64,000 nucleotides of DNA from assembly GCA_022825945.1 (NCBI GenBank), contig JAJDVS010000103.1, forward strand, positions 1-64,000, in the 5' to 3' direction. The position numbers and the translations under genes were made by a program. Under the pieces are notes generated by a model. That model was not told the DNA's origin, did no database searches, and saw only the letters and a list, made by a program, of their open reading frames with translations. Positions 43,257 to 53,041 of this stretch are shown piece after piece (positions within the stretch are counted from its first letter, which is position 1; every line of letters starts with the position of its first letter). Origin of the DNA: Pseudomonadales bacterium (GTDB lineage: Bacteria > Pseudomonadota > Gammaproteobacteria > Pseudomonadales > Pseudohongiellaceae).

Positions 43257-44050
43257 GATTTGCGACCCCCATGGCTTCCAGCGGCTGCGGGCCCTCCGGG
43301 ATGGGGATGAAAGGGATTGCCCTTGAGATACAGCCGCAGCGCCTGCCAATAGATGCCCGCAAGCAAGGCCGCCGTTTGCGAAGGATTGCGCAGCAGCACG
43401 CGGTTGAGGCTGCTTTGGCCAAGCTCCATGCGGCGCAGGTTCAGGCTGGCGTCCATGCCTGTTTGCCCGCTGGATCGATCCCGCACCTGCAGGTGGACAA
43501 AGAGCTTGTCGGCGACCGGTGGGCGAATGCGCCAGAGGTACTCCTGCCCCATGGGGTTGAAGGGCGATACGTGAAACTCCTTCTGGTTGGGGCCGGGCTT
43601 GCGGAGATCAATGGCATAGCAATGGTTCTGGTTCCAGGGCGTATTGCTGACCTCGGCCAGGGCGTGGCGAAACTCCCCGTCGCGCTTGATGAAGTACAGA
43701 TTGAGCGGGCTGAAGTAACAGCCGAGATAGCGCAACTGTCCAAGCAGCCAGACTTCTCCTTCCACTTGTTCCCGCTCAAGGCCAAGATCTTCCGCCACCC
43801 GCTCAATGGCCACATCGGACAGGGGCCGTCCGGACGGTTCCAGATAATCCCTTCGCCGGAATCGCGCCCAGTGCCAGGGCTTGTCCCCAAACTGCCAGTA
43901 CTTGTGGAAAAGGGATGAAAGCTCGTCAAGCCTGAGCAGCCACATGAACAGGGGGAAGCGGAACTCATGCGCCGCGGGCTGGAAGCGGCGATGGCGCACA
44001 CTGCCGTGAAACAGCGCTGATTCATGGTTTGGCGACAGCCTCCGGTTCAT
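43253..44050 (-). CDS. DUF1365 family protein
   Basis: GSVRHRRFQPAAHEFRFPLFMWLLRLDEL; NPxxxYF-type YFSPLNLYF; overlaps neighbours by ATGA. Confidence 0.9.
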   Translation of the reverse strand: MNRRLSPNHESALFHGSVRHRRFQPAAHEFRFPLFMWLLRLDELSSLFHKYWQFGDKPWHWARFRRRDYLEPSGRPLSDVAIERVAEDLGLEREQVEGEVWLLGQLRYLGCYFSPLNLYFIKRDGEFRHALAEVSNTPWNQNHCYAIDLRKPGPNQKEFHVSPFNPMGQEYLWRIRPPVADKLFVHLQVRDRSSGQTGMDASLNLRRMELGQSSLNRVLLRNPSQTAALLAGIYWQALRLYLKGNPFHPHPGGPAAAGSHGGRKS

Positions 44051-45321
44051 GGCGCAACTCCAAGCCGCCGGCAGACATCCACCGCGCTGCGCACGGCGTC
44101 TTCGTGGAAGCCGTGATAACACCAGGCGCCGCAGTAGTGAATCCGTTCGGCGCCGCTGATTTCCCCGCGCCTGGCCTGGGCGGCAAGCGCCCGCTCGGAA
44201 AACTGCGGATGGCTGTAGCGGTATTCGCCAAGTACCGTCCCAGTGGCGATGCGGCCAGCGGCATTCAGTGACACGAGCAGAGGCTGCGGCGCCCTGAGCC
44301 GTTGCAGAATGTTCATGCAATACGTTACTACCGGCCCCTGATTTCTGGATTCATCGCCGGCGCGGAAGTTCCAGCTTGCCCAGGCCCGGCGCTGGTCTGG
44401 CATCAGGCTGGCGTCCTGGTGCAGGGTCACTGTGTTGGTCCGGTAGGGAATTGCACCGAGGATTTCGGTTTCCGCCGGGTCGGGGGATTCAAGCAGCGCC
44501 AGAGCCTCATCGCTATGACAGGCAAGCACCGCCTGGTCGAAATCGGCGCTGCCCTGATCAAACCGCAGCCGCACCCCGGAAGCAAGCCGGCTGACGCCGC
44601 GCACTGGCCTGCCCAACTCGATCCGGTCGCCAAGGCCCCTGCATAGCGCCGCAACATAGCTGTGTGAGCCACCGGCAACCGAATACCACCGGGGTCGATT
44701 GAACAGGTCAAGCAAGCCGTGATTGGCAAAAAAGCCGGCGAGCAGCCCCATGGGGAATTCACTGGCCTGACGCGGCTCGCAGGACCAGATGGCGGCGGTC
44801 ATGGGCAGCAGGTAGTTTTCGGCGAACCAATCGCCGAAGCCGTGGCGCGCAATGAATTCGCCCACGGTGCCGCCTCCGTTGTAGCGGCGGGCAATGCGGT
44901 TGAAGCGCAGAATATCGTAGAGCATCATGCCGAAGGCGCCGCGCCAGAGATTGCGGCGCTGGGCGAACAGCGTATTGAGATTGTGGCCGTTGTATTCCAG
45001 CCCAAGGACGGGATTCGAGACGCTGAAGCTCATTTCGGCGGGAACCAGGCTCACTTTGAGTTCTTCCAGCAGATTCAGGAAAAGCGGGTAGTTACGGTTG
45101 TTGCAGACGATGAATCCGGTATCGACCCGGTATTCGCCGCCTGCCACATTCACTGTTACGGTATGGGAATGTCCGCCAGCGCGAGCATTGGCTTCAAACA
45201 GGCGAACATCGTACTTGCGACCCAGCAGGCGTGCCGCGACCAGCCCGGCAACACCGGCGCCGACAATGGCGATTCGGCCGCGGTGGGCGGCGCCCGTCGC
45301 TGGTTTGCCTGTGGCAGTCAT
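44047..45321 (-). CDS. FAD-dependent amine oxidase-like oxidoreductase
   Basis: IAIVGAGVAGLVAARLL, GGHSHTVTV, VDTGFIVCNNRNYP. Confidence 0.9.
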   Translation of the reverse strand: MTATGKPATGAAHRGRIAIVGAGVAGLVAARLLGRKYDVRLFEANARAGGHSHTVTVNVAGGEYRVDTGFIVCNNRNYPLFLNLLEELKVSLVPAEMSFSVSNPVLGLEYNGHNLNTLFAQRRNLWRGAFGMMLYDILRFNRIARRYNGGGTVGEFIARHGFGDWFAENYLLPMTAAIWSCEPRQASEFPMGLLAGFFANHGLLDLFNRPRWYSVAGGSHSYVAALCRGLGDRIELGRPVRGVSRLASGVRLRFDQGSADFDQAVLACHSDEALALLESPDPAETEILGAIPYRTNTVTLHQDASLMPDQRRAWASWNFRAGDESRNQGPVVTYCMNILQRLRAPQPLLVSLNAAGRIATGTVLGEYRYSHPQFSERALAAQARRGEISGAERIHYCGAWCYHGFHEDAVRSAVDVCRRLGVAP

Positions 45322-45490
45322 GCAATCCGACCCTGTTATATTGGCGCTTCCAGCCCGCATTGATTGTGCGCCATGCCCACAGGCAAATCCCGGGCCTGCG
45401 CGTTTCGTCAAATACGTCTCAAGCCGCTCCGGTGGATCATTGGGCGCAGCATTTGAACCACCTGCCCGGCCCCGGCGTAATTCCGTTATC

Positions 45491-46183
45491 ATGGAACTGT
45501 TGTTGCCATTGCGGGGATTTTCGCCAGGCGCCGCGCCGCTGTTGCGGCAGGTTCTGTTGCGAAGCCGGAACAAGGCCAAGGCGCCAGTGATCCATGAGGA
45601 GGCCGTCAGCGGGGAAATGGGCGAGGATTCGCTCAGCAATGAGGATTTGCTCGGGGCGATCAGCCATTCGGATGACGCCCCGGCCTTTACCCTGTTGTTT
45701 GACCGTTACGCCAGCCGGATCTATCAGGCCGGAATGCAACTGACCCGCAACAACGAGCAGTTGTCCCGGGACCTGGTGCAGGAAACCATGCTCACGGTCT
45801 GGCGCAAGGCGGGGCAGTTCGACCTTGACCGGGGCAGCGCCGACAATTGGATCTTCACCATCACCCGTAACCGCTGCTTTGATCTGCTACGGAAAGTGAA
45901 GCGGGAACCCATCTCCATCGGCGCCGACGATATTTGGCCCATGGGAGAGGATGTGCTGGCCCAACCGCAGAATCCTGTGGAACAGGGGGCTTTGCTGTCC
46001 CGCATCGGCAGTTTGCTGGCTCATCTGCCCGAGCAGCAACAGGCGGTGATCCGGCAGGTCTATGTGCTGGACTGCACCCACCAGGAGGCGGCCCGGGAGT
46101 TGGGCATTCCCCTCGGTACGCTCAAGTCGCGGCTGCGGCTGGGCCTGGATAAACTGAAACACCTGGCGGGAGTTCGCGAATGA
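45491..46183 (+). CDS. rpoE: ECF RNA polymerase sigma factor (RpoE/ChrR group)
   Basis: Sigma-70 regions 2 and 4; DCTHQEAARELGIPLGTLKSRLRLGLDKL; start uncertain. Confidence 0.88.
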   Translation: MELLLPLRGFSPGAAPLLRQVLLRSRNKAKAPVIHEEAVSGEMGEDSLSNEDLLGAISHSDDAPAFTLLFDRYASRIYQAGMQLTRNNEQLSRDLVQETMLTVWRKAGQFDLDRGSADNWIFTITRNRCFDLLRKVKREPISIGADDIWPMGEDVLAQPQNPVEQGALLSRIGSLLAHLPEQQQAVIRQVYVLDCTHQEAARELGIPLGTLKSRLRLGLDKLKHLAGVRE

Positions 46184-46917
46184 AGCCCGGCGCTGACCAT
46201 CACCCCGAAACTGAACTGCTGGAGTCATTCGTCCGGCGCGAGTTGCCGCCTGGCGTCAGCGTCATTGCTTCGGCGCATCTGGAAGTCTGCGACCTGTGCC
46301 GGCAAAAAGCGGCGGAAATCGAAGCCCGGGAACTTGACCGATGGCTGACCGGGAAACCAGCGCCGCAGCAGCTTCCGAATCTGAAAGAAATCGCGGCCGG
46401 CATTGTCAACGAGCCCCGTGCTGAAATGGATCGCAATCCGGATTCCGCTACGGCTCTGGATTCGGAAGCCGGGCGACAATCCAATTTTCTGGGATTGCCG
46501 AAAGACACTTTCCCCGGACTGCGCCTGCCCCGGGCCCTTCGCCGGGCGGGGGACGGTTTGCAATGGCGAAAGCTCACCGAAACCATCCGTCAGGCCAGCT
46601 TCGCCATCGATCAACAGACCCGTTGCGAATTCATCTATCTGGCTCCGGGCGCCATTTCACCGGCGCATTCCCACTATGGCCGGGAATACACCCTGGTGCT
46701 GCAGGGAGAATTTCACGATGGGCTTGGCGCCTATCGGGATGGCGATTTCCTGCTCAGGGACGCCAGCCACGAGCACCAGCCAAGAAGCGAAAAAGGCTGT
46801 CTGGTATTCGCCGTGCTCGACCAGCCCCTGCGCTTCACCGAGGGCCTGCCCCGCCTGCTCAACCCCGTAAATCGCCTGCGGTTCCGGTCGGAACTGTGGC
46901 GAGGCGGCAGAGTCTGA
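46180..46917 (+). CDS. chrR: ChrR-type zinc anti-sigma factor with cupin domain
   Basis: N-terminal H-x3-C-x2-C zinc motif (HLEVCDLC), C-terminal cupin GREYTLVLQGEF; overlaps sigma gene. Confidence 0.88.
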   Translation: MKPGADHHPETELLESFVRRELPPGVSVIASAHLEVCDLCRQKAAEIEARELDRWLTGKPAPQQLPNLKEIAAGIVNEPRAEMDRNPDSATALDSEAGRQSNFLGLPKDTFPGLRLPRALRRAGDGLQWRKLTETIRQASFAIDQQTRCEFIYLAPGAISPAHSHYGREYTLVLQGEFHDGLGAYRDGDFLLRDASHEHQPRSEKGCLVFAVLDQPLRFTEGLPRLLNPVNRLRFRSELWRGGRV

Positions 46918-46944
46918 GCTTTTTTGCCGCGAAATCATCGTAAA

Positions 46945-47607
46945 TCAGCAAATGTTGCGTGCATCGATATTCATGGCGATGGAAATTCGCTCGCGTTTGC
47001 CCGTGTAGGGCCGCACGCCGTGGCGCAGCCAGGCGGGGAAGACGATCAGGTCGCCGCGCTTGAGCTTGAATTCGATTTCGTACTGCTGCGCCTCGCCGTC
47101 GGCGCCGCGCATGCGCACCGCGGTGTTGTGCATGGCAATCATGGGAAAACGGGGGTCTTCCATATAGAAGGCGCCGCCGGAGTCCCCCTGCTCGTTTTCC
47201 TCGCCCATGTCGAGATAGAGCACCGCGGCCCAGAGGTTGCCGGGATGCGAATGGAGGTGGTTCAGGCCGCCCCGGGGGGTGACATTGGCCCACATCCGCA
47301 CGATCCAGTGAAAACTCTCGGCTTTGGCTTCCTGAAACACCGTCAGCCGCTTGCAGACCTTGATGGCGGTATCCGCGAGCTCGCCGGCAGCGGCCCCGCC
47401 CCATTGCAGCATATGGGTGTCGGAATGCCAGGAGCCGATATTCGAGCGGTTCAGGCCCGCCTGCTGCGCCTTGTTGCGGCGAATCGCCTGTTCCAGGTCC
47501 CGGAGCAAGCCGTCGCCATTCTTCAACCGGCTCACCACCACCGGCGTCTCAAAAAACCCCACATGCTGGGCTTCAAGCTTGAGGTTGTAGCGAGAAGCGG
47601 TATTCAT
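46945..47607 (-). CDS. TIGR02466-type 2OG-Fe(II) oxygenase
   Basis: HLHSHPGNLWAAVLYLD, FPAWLRHGVRPYTGKRERISIAMNI. Confidence 0.85.
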   Translation of the reverse strand: MNTASRYNLKLEAQHVGFFETPVVVSRLKNGDGLLRDLEQAIRRNKAQQAGLNRSNIGSWHSDTHMLQWGGAAAGELADTAIKVCKRLTVFQEAKAESFHWIVRMWANVTPRGGLNHLHSHPGNLWAAVLYLDMGEENEQGDSGGAFYMEDPRFPMIAMHNTAVRMRGADGEAQQYEIEFKLKRGDLIVFPAWLRHGVRPYTGKRERISIAMNIDARNIC

Positions 47608-47692
47608 CGTGTTGGAACTCCGCGAAAGCGGCGGCAATAATAGCAGTTCGACGATGACACAACCTGAAATCAGTCGATCCAGGACAAAAATC

Positions 47693-50146
47693 ATGGTGCC
47701 ACAAAAATCCAACTCCGATGAAGTGCGCCGCATAAGGGCGCGTCTCGCGAGTCTGGAAAACGAGAGACTGGCACTGATAGCGCGCCTTGCAGTTTTTGAG
47801 AAGCAGGATCAAACCGAATCCAGTGGTGCTCCACTCCCGGTGAAGGTGACTGGCAAGTCGTCCGCAAACGAGAAGATAGCGCTGTTTCGGTCACTGTTTC
47901 GTGGACGGGACGATGTCTATCCGAGGCGCTGGGAAAATGCGCGAACCGAGAAGGCGGGATATGCGCCGGTCTGCGCCAATGAATGGAAACCGAAACTCTG
48001 TGGCAAGCCCGCGCTGAAATGTGGCGCCTGCCCAAATCAATCCTTTGTTCCTGTTTCCGATGAGGCGGTCGAGTCACACTTGCGCGGTCGGGAGACGCTG
48101 GGCGTTTATCCCATGCTGCCTGATGGCGATTGCCGGTTTCTTGTTGCGGATTTCGACAAGGAGACCTGGCAGACTGATGCTGGAGCATTTCTTGCCGCGA
48201 GCCAATCAAGGCAGGTGCCTGCGGCACTCGAACGCTCGCGTTCAGGCAACGGCGGGCATGTTTGGATCTTCTTTTCTGAGCCGGTATCCTCAGCGCTGGC
48301 GCGGCAGCTTGGATCGCACCTTCTCACGGTAGCACTGGAAACCAATCCCGACATCGGATTCGAATCCTACGACCGGTTCTTTCCCAGCCAGGACACCTTG
48401 CCCGAGGGTGGATTTGGCAACCTTATCGCGCTGCCGTTGCAAGCCGGCCCGCGCGAAAACGGCAACAGCGTGTTTCTGAACGAAAATTTTGAGCCGTACG
48501 CAGATCAATGGGCTTTCCTCTCTTCGCTTCACCGGATGACGCTGGCGGAAGTGTCGGAAATCGTGGATACGGCCAGTCGGCAAGGTCGGGTCATGGGCCT
48601 TCGAATGCCATTGGAACAGGAAGACCGGGAGCCCTGGACCGCCCCGCCTTCCGGGCGAAAGTATGAGCCCACAATCACGGGTGAGCTTCCGGACCAGATT
48701 GCAGTTGTCCTGGCGGACCAACTCTATATTCCAAGAACCGGATTGCCATGCGGATTGGTAAACCGGATCGTTCGGCTTGCGGCCTTCCAGAACCCGGAGT
48801 TCTATCGGGCGCAAGCGATGAGGCGTTCCACTTTCGGGATTCCCCGCGTGATTGCCTGCGCCGAGTTGCAATCCCATCACATCGTCTTGCCTCGCGGGTG
48901 CAGAGAGCCCTTGCGTCAATTGTTCGAAGAACTCGGCATTAACTTCCAATTGACGGACAAGCGGAATTCCGGCCAGCAAATTTCTATCGACTTCCTCGGT
49001 AAACTGGCTACGGAACAGCAATCCGCCGCTGATGCTCTTTCCGCGCATGAGACTGGCGTTCTCGCCGCGGCAACAGGATTCGGCAAAACTGTTGTCGCGG
49101 CGGCGATGATTGCGGAAAGAGGCGTAAACACGCTGGTGCTCGTGCATCGGCGACAACTCATGGACCAATGGGTCATGCAACTCGGAGCTTTTCTCGATCT
49201 TCAGCACGCCACAGTCGGAAGGATTGGAGGCGGTAAACGCAATCCCGGGGGTGTGATTGACGTGGCCATGCTGCAAAGTCTGGTGCGCGGCAATGTCGTG
49301 GCTGACCTGGTGGCGGACTACGGACATTTGATTGTCGACGAGTGCCATCACTTGTCTGCGGTGAGTTTTGAGGCGGTGTCTCGCAAGGCAAAAGCGAAGT
49401 TTGTGCTTGGACTTTCCGCCACTGTTACTCGCAGGGACGGACACCATCCGATAGTTTTCATGCAGTGCGGCACAGTCCGTTACAAGACCAGCGCAAAGTC
49501 GGAGGCGCTCCGGCGCCCATTCCAGCATACGGTACTGGTGCGCCCAACTTCGTTTCGGTTGCCGGCAGGCATGGAGGAGAACCTTCCTTCAATTCAGCAG
49601 ATTTACGCCGCCCTGATTGAAGACGAAGATCGCAACACGCTGATATTCAATGATGTACTGGCTGTGCTAAAGGAAGGGCGATCACCCATTATTCTCACCG
49701 AAAGAAGGGACCACGCCCGCCAGCTTGCCGGGAAACTGGAGGGCGTTGTGGACAATGTACTCCTGTTCCACGGAGGCATGGGAGTAAAGCGGCGCAACGA
49801 ATTCATGAAGCGACTCGAAGAAGTTCCCGACGAAGAGGAGAGGGTGTTGATCGCAACCGGGCGCTATGTCGGAGAAGGTTTTGACGACGCTCGACTTGAC
49901 ACGCTGTTCCTGGCGATGCCGGTGTCATGGAAGGGGACATTGACACAGTACGTCGGCCGGCTGCACCGGCTTCACCCGGGGAAATCAGAAGTCAGGGTCC
50001 ATGACTATCTTGATGAGACCGTGCCTATGCTCAACCGTATGGGCGCCAGGCGAATCAAGGCCTACCAGAGCCTCGGCTACACGGTCAGGCAAGGGGAGGG
50101 GCAGCGCCAACATGGCCAGCATGACGATCGAGTCCTATCGGCTTGA
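47693..50146 (+). CDS. TOTE conflict system-type archaeo-eukaryotic primase fused to a DEAD/DEAH helicase
   Basis: Cys cluster CGKPALKCGACPNQ, AEP-like DGDCRFLVADFD ... GGHVWIFF, helicase ATGFGKTVVAAAMI and DECHH, SAT motif; start chosen by AGGA SD. Confidence 0.8.
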   Translation: MVPQKSNSDEVRRIRARLASLENERLALIARLAVFEKQDQTESSGAPLPVKVTGKSSANEKIALFRSLFRGRDDVYPRRWENARTEKAGYAPVCANEWKPKLCGKPALKCGACPNQSFVPVSDEAVESHLRGRETLGVYPMLPDGDCRFLVADFDKETWQTDAGAFLAASQSRQVPAALERSRSGNGGHVWIFFSEPVSSALARQLGSHLLTVALETNPDIGFESYDRFFPSQDTLPEGGFGNLIALPLQAGPRENGNSVFLNENFEPYADQWAFLSSLHRMTLAEVSEIVDTASRQGRVMGLRMPLEQEDREPWTAPPSGRKYEPTITGELPDQIAVVLADQLYIPRTGLPCGLVNRIVRLAAFQNPEFYRAQAMRRSTFGIPRVIACAELQSHHIVLPRGCREPLRQLFEELGINFQLTDKRNSGQQISIDFLGKLATEQQSAADALSAHETGVLAAATGFGKTVVAAAMIAERGVNTLVLVHRRQLMDQWVMQLGAFLDLQHATVGRIGGGKRNPGGVIDVAMLQSLVRGNVVADLVADYGHLIVDECHHLSAVSFEAVSRKAKAKFVLGLSATVTRRDGHHPIVFMQCGTVRYKTSAKSEALRRPFQHTVLVRPTSFRLPAGMEENLPSIQQIYAALIEDEDRNTLIFNDVLAVLKEGRSPIILTERRDHARQLAGKLEGVVDNVLLFHGGMGVKRRNEFMKRLEEVPDEEERVLIATGRYVGEGFDDARLDTLFLAMPVSWKGTLTQYVGRLHRLHPGKSEVRVHDYLDETVPMLNRMGARRIKAYQSLGYTVRQGEGQRQHGQHDDRVLSA

Positions 50147-50314
50147 GGGGCCTGACGAACCTTGCATTTCCTGGCCATCTGAAATTCCTGTACATTCATC
50201 TGGCGTTATAGACCTGCTCGTGGCTGCAGCCCGCAATGGCGAAGGGCAGGGCAAGTAGAATGGCGCGGTTCATGCTGGCATGATAACGGGAGAGAGCAGC
50301 GGACGGAGCGGACC

Positions 50315-50926
50315 ATGTCCCGGGACCACGGCCATTTGCCATCAGAAACCGAATTGCGCGCCAGGGCGCTGGAAAGTCTGCTGGTGGAGAAGGGGCTGGT
50401 CGAACCGGCGACGCTTGATGCGATTATCGAGACCTACCAGAACCAGGTGGGCCCCCGCAATGGCGCGCATCTGGTTGCGCTCGCCTGGGACGATGCGGAC
50501 TTTCGCCGGCGATTGCTCGCTGATGCTTCCGCCGCCGCCGCCGAAATGGGCTATTTCGGACGCCAGGGCGAACATTTGCAGGCCGTGGAGAACACGCCGC
50601 AAGTGCATAATCTGGTGGTCTGTACGCTTTGTTCCTGCTATCCTTGGACCGTGCTCGGCCTGCCGCCGGTGTGGTACAAGTCCGCCCCCTATCGCTCCCG
50701 CGCCGTCAGCGAACCCCGTGCCGTACTGGCGGAATTCGGCACCAGGTTATCCGAAGAAACGCAGGTCCGCGTGTGGGATTCGACCTCTGAAATGCGCTAC
50801 CTCGTAATGCCCATGCGTCCGCCGGGAACCGATGGCTGGAGCGTGGAACAATTGTCCCGGCTGGTGACCCGCAATGCCATGATCGGCGTGGAACAGGCCC
50901 TGTTGCCGGAGCAGTTGACGTCATGA
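50315..50926 (+). CDS. nthA: Nitrile hydratase alpha subunit (cobalt type)
   Basis: Metal-binding claw [10 protein letters not shown]. Confidence 0.93.
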   Translation: MSRDHGHLPSETELRARALESLLVEKGLVEPATLDAIIETYQNQVGPRNGAHLVALAWDDADFRRRLLADASAAAAEMGYFGRQGEHLQAVENTPQVHNLVVCTLCSCYPWTVLGLPPVWYKSAPYRSRAVSEPRAVLAEFGTRLSEETQVRVWDSTSEMRYLVMPMRPPGTDGWSVEQLSRLVTRNAMIGVEQALLPEQLTS

Positions 50927-51648
50927 GGGGAGGCCACGACCTCGGCGGACGGCAGGGCTTCGGCCCGATTCGCCCCGAGCCGGAATCCGCTGAGCCGGTT
51001 TTCCACAGCGAGTGGGAGCAGCGGGTTTTCGCCATGACCCTGGCCACCGGCATGCTGGGCCAATGGAACATCGACCAGTCGCGCCATGCCCGGGAGCGGC
51101 AGCATCCGGTGGACTATCTGGCCCAGAGCTACTACCAGAACTGGCTGGCGGGAACCGAAAAGCTGCTGCTCGAAGCGGGCCTGCTGAGCGTGGAAGAACT
51201 CGAACAGGCCATGGCGCAGACCGGGGAACATCAGGCAAGCCGGGATGCACCGGGAGCCAGGGCAGCATCGAAGAAGGAGTTGCGCATACCCGGCCCGGAC
51301 GACGCACGCAAGATTCTCCACAGTGGCGGCCCCGCATCACGAAAGATCGACCGCCCACCGCGCTTCGCTCCCGGAGAGCAAGTGCTGCTGCGCCGCAAGC
51401 TGACTTCCGGCCATACCCGGGCGCCGGCCTACGCCCAGGGCTGCCCTGGCCGGATTCGCGCCTGCCTCGGCGGCCATGTCTTCCCCGATGCCAACAGCGC
51501 GGGCGAGGCAATCGCCCATCATCTGTACAGCGTGTGCTTTGATTCTCTTGCGCTGTGGGGAGCCGATGCCGAACCCTTCACGGTGCTGATCGATCTGTGG
51601 GAGCCATATCTGGAGGCTGTCGATGCGGAATCTGACCGGGCCGGGTAA
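50923..51648 (+). CDS. nthB: Nitrile hydratase beta subunit
   Basis: [25 protein letters not shown]-terminal SH3-like barrel. Confidence 0.92.
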   Translation: MRGGHDLGGRQGFGPIRPEPESAEPVFHSEWEQRVFAMTLATGMLGQWNIDQSRHARERQHPVDYLAQSYYQNWLAGTEKLLLEAGLLSVEELEQAMAQTGEHQASRDAPGARAASKKELRIPGPDDARKILHSGGPASRKIDRPPRFAPGEQVLLRRKLTSGHTRAPAYAQGCPGRIRACLGGHVFPDANSAGEAIAHHLYSVCFDSLALWGADAEPFTVLIDLWEPYLEAVDAESDRAG

Positions 51649-51955
51649 GGGAGAAGAGCCGCCTTTCCGGATGCCCTGGGAGGCCCAGGTGTTCGCGCTG
51701 GTCTGCGCCTTGCAGGATTCCGGCGAACTGCGGCCCGGGGAATGGTCCGCCAGGCTCGGAGAGGAGATTCGGCTTGCCGGATTGCGGGGCGACCCGGACC
51801 TTGGCGATACCTACTACGCCCACTGCCTTGCCGCGCTGGAAAAGTGGTTGATTGAGTCGAACCGGGCCAATCACGGAGAAGTCAGCGAATACCTTGCCGG
51901 TTGGCGCGATGCCTATCGGAATACGCCACACGGCCAGCCAGTGGAGCTTGCCTAA
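51623..51955 (+). CDS. Nitrile hydratase accessory/activator protein
   Basis: FRMPWEAQVFALVCALQDSG...YYAHCLAALEKWL, beta-N-terminal-like. Confidence 0.85.
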   Translation: MRNLTGPGKGEEPPFRMPWEAQVFALVCALQDSGELRPGEWSARLGEEIRLAGLRGDPDLGDTYYAHCLAALEKWLIESNRANHGEVSEYLAGWRDAYRNTPHGQPVELA

Positions 51956-52043
51956 AATTTTCCCGAAAAATTGGCAATCCTGAAGAACGTATCCCATAAT
52001 TTCCCTTCAATACTTTGTATACCCCCCGAAAAGGAGGACTCAG

Positions 52044-52220
52044 ATGGACGGGCAAATCATCGCGACTGTGGCTGTCGCCATACCCGTGCTGGGATTCCTG
52101 TGGACGATCCATCGGGATGTGTCCGGGCTGCGCGAACGCATGGCGCGAGTGGAAGGGCTGATCGAGGGCTTTACCGCCCAGGCCAACTCGGGCAAACGCC
52201 AGTCCACGGAACCGTCCTGA
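52044..52220 (+). CDS. 58-aa membrane-anchored helical protein (below ORF-track cutoff)
   Basis: MDGQIIATVAVAIPVLGFLWTIHRDVSGLRERMARVEGLIEGFTAQANSGKRQSTEPS; strong SD AAGGAGG; tail resembles 10412 and 14501 products. Confidence 0.65.
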   Translation: MDGQIIATVAVAIPVLGFLWTIHRDVSGLRERMARVEGLIEGFTAQANSGKRQSTEPS

Positions 52221-52252
52221 ATGGGAGCCTCGCCGCAGAACCTTGACAGCCC

Positions 52253-53041
52253 TCAAGGCAGCGGTGGATAAAACTCGCCCCGGCGCACTTCAATCCCGCT
52301 GCCCGCAAGCTCCTCTTCGAAAGCATCCAGGGTTTCCGCTATCGTCATGCCATTGACCAGGCCGCTATCCTCAAATTCGGGATTGGCCGCCCGCCGGGCG
52401 TAACCCTGATTGTAGTGATACGGATAGACCACGTCCGGGTCGAGCAGGCGGGTACATTCCGCCGCGGCGGATGGAGTCATCCGCCCCACGGGGATATTCA
52501 TGGGCATGAAGGCCACATCGATGTCGTCCAGCGCCCTGACCTCATCCACGCACTCGGTGACGCCGGCAAAGAAAAAGCGCAGGCCGCCCAGGGACACCAC
52601 ATAACCATTGGCGTCCCCCCTGGGATGCTCCGGGGCGCCGGGGATGATGTCGTAGGCGGGGATGGCTTCGATTTTGACGCCTGCCAGCGTGGTCTCCTCG
52701 CCATTGTTCAGCACCATGCCTTGGGGCAGGCGTTGCCGGCTGTTGGCGGGCATGATGATTTGGGTCCCGGCATCGCTGAGGGAAGCGATTGCCCCCGGGT
52801 CCAGATGGTGGCCCGGATTGTCGGTAACCAGAATCAGATCGGCTGTGCGCAGCCCGGCGAGTCCCGCGACTCCCCATGGGTCCACGGTAATGACCATATC
52901 GCCATGGACAAGCTGGGCGCCGTTGTGGGTGATTGCCGTGATCTCGATTTCGCCTTCCGGCCCCGTCACACTGTCAGCCAGCGCGGGCGCCTGCCAGAGG
53001 GCGAGGCATAGCGCCAGGGCGGGCGGGAGACGCCTGTTCAT
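52253..53041 (-). CDS. Secreted MBL-fold metallo-hydrolase
   Basis: Signal peptide; UlaG-like DLILVTDNPGHHLDPGAI ... PYHYNQGY. Confidence 0.75.
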   Translation of the reverse strand: MNRRLPPALALCLALWQAPALADSVTGPEGEIEITAITHNGAQLVHGDMVITVDPWGVAGLAGLRTADLILVTDNPGHHLDPGAIASLSDAGTQIIMPANSRQRLPQGMVLNNGEETTLAGVKIEAIPAYDIIPGAPEHPRGDANGYVVSLGGLRFFFAGVTECVDEVRALDDIDVAFMPMNIPVGRMTPSAAAECTRLLDPDVVYPYHYNQGYARRAANPEFEDSGLVNGMTIAETLDAFEEELAGSGIEVRRGEFYPPLP

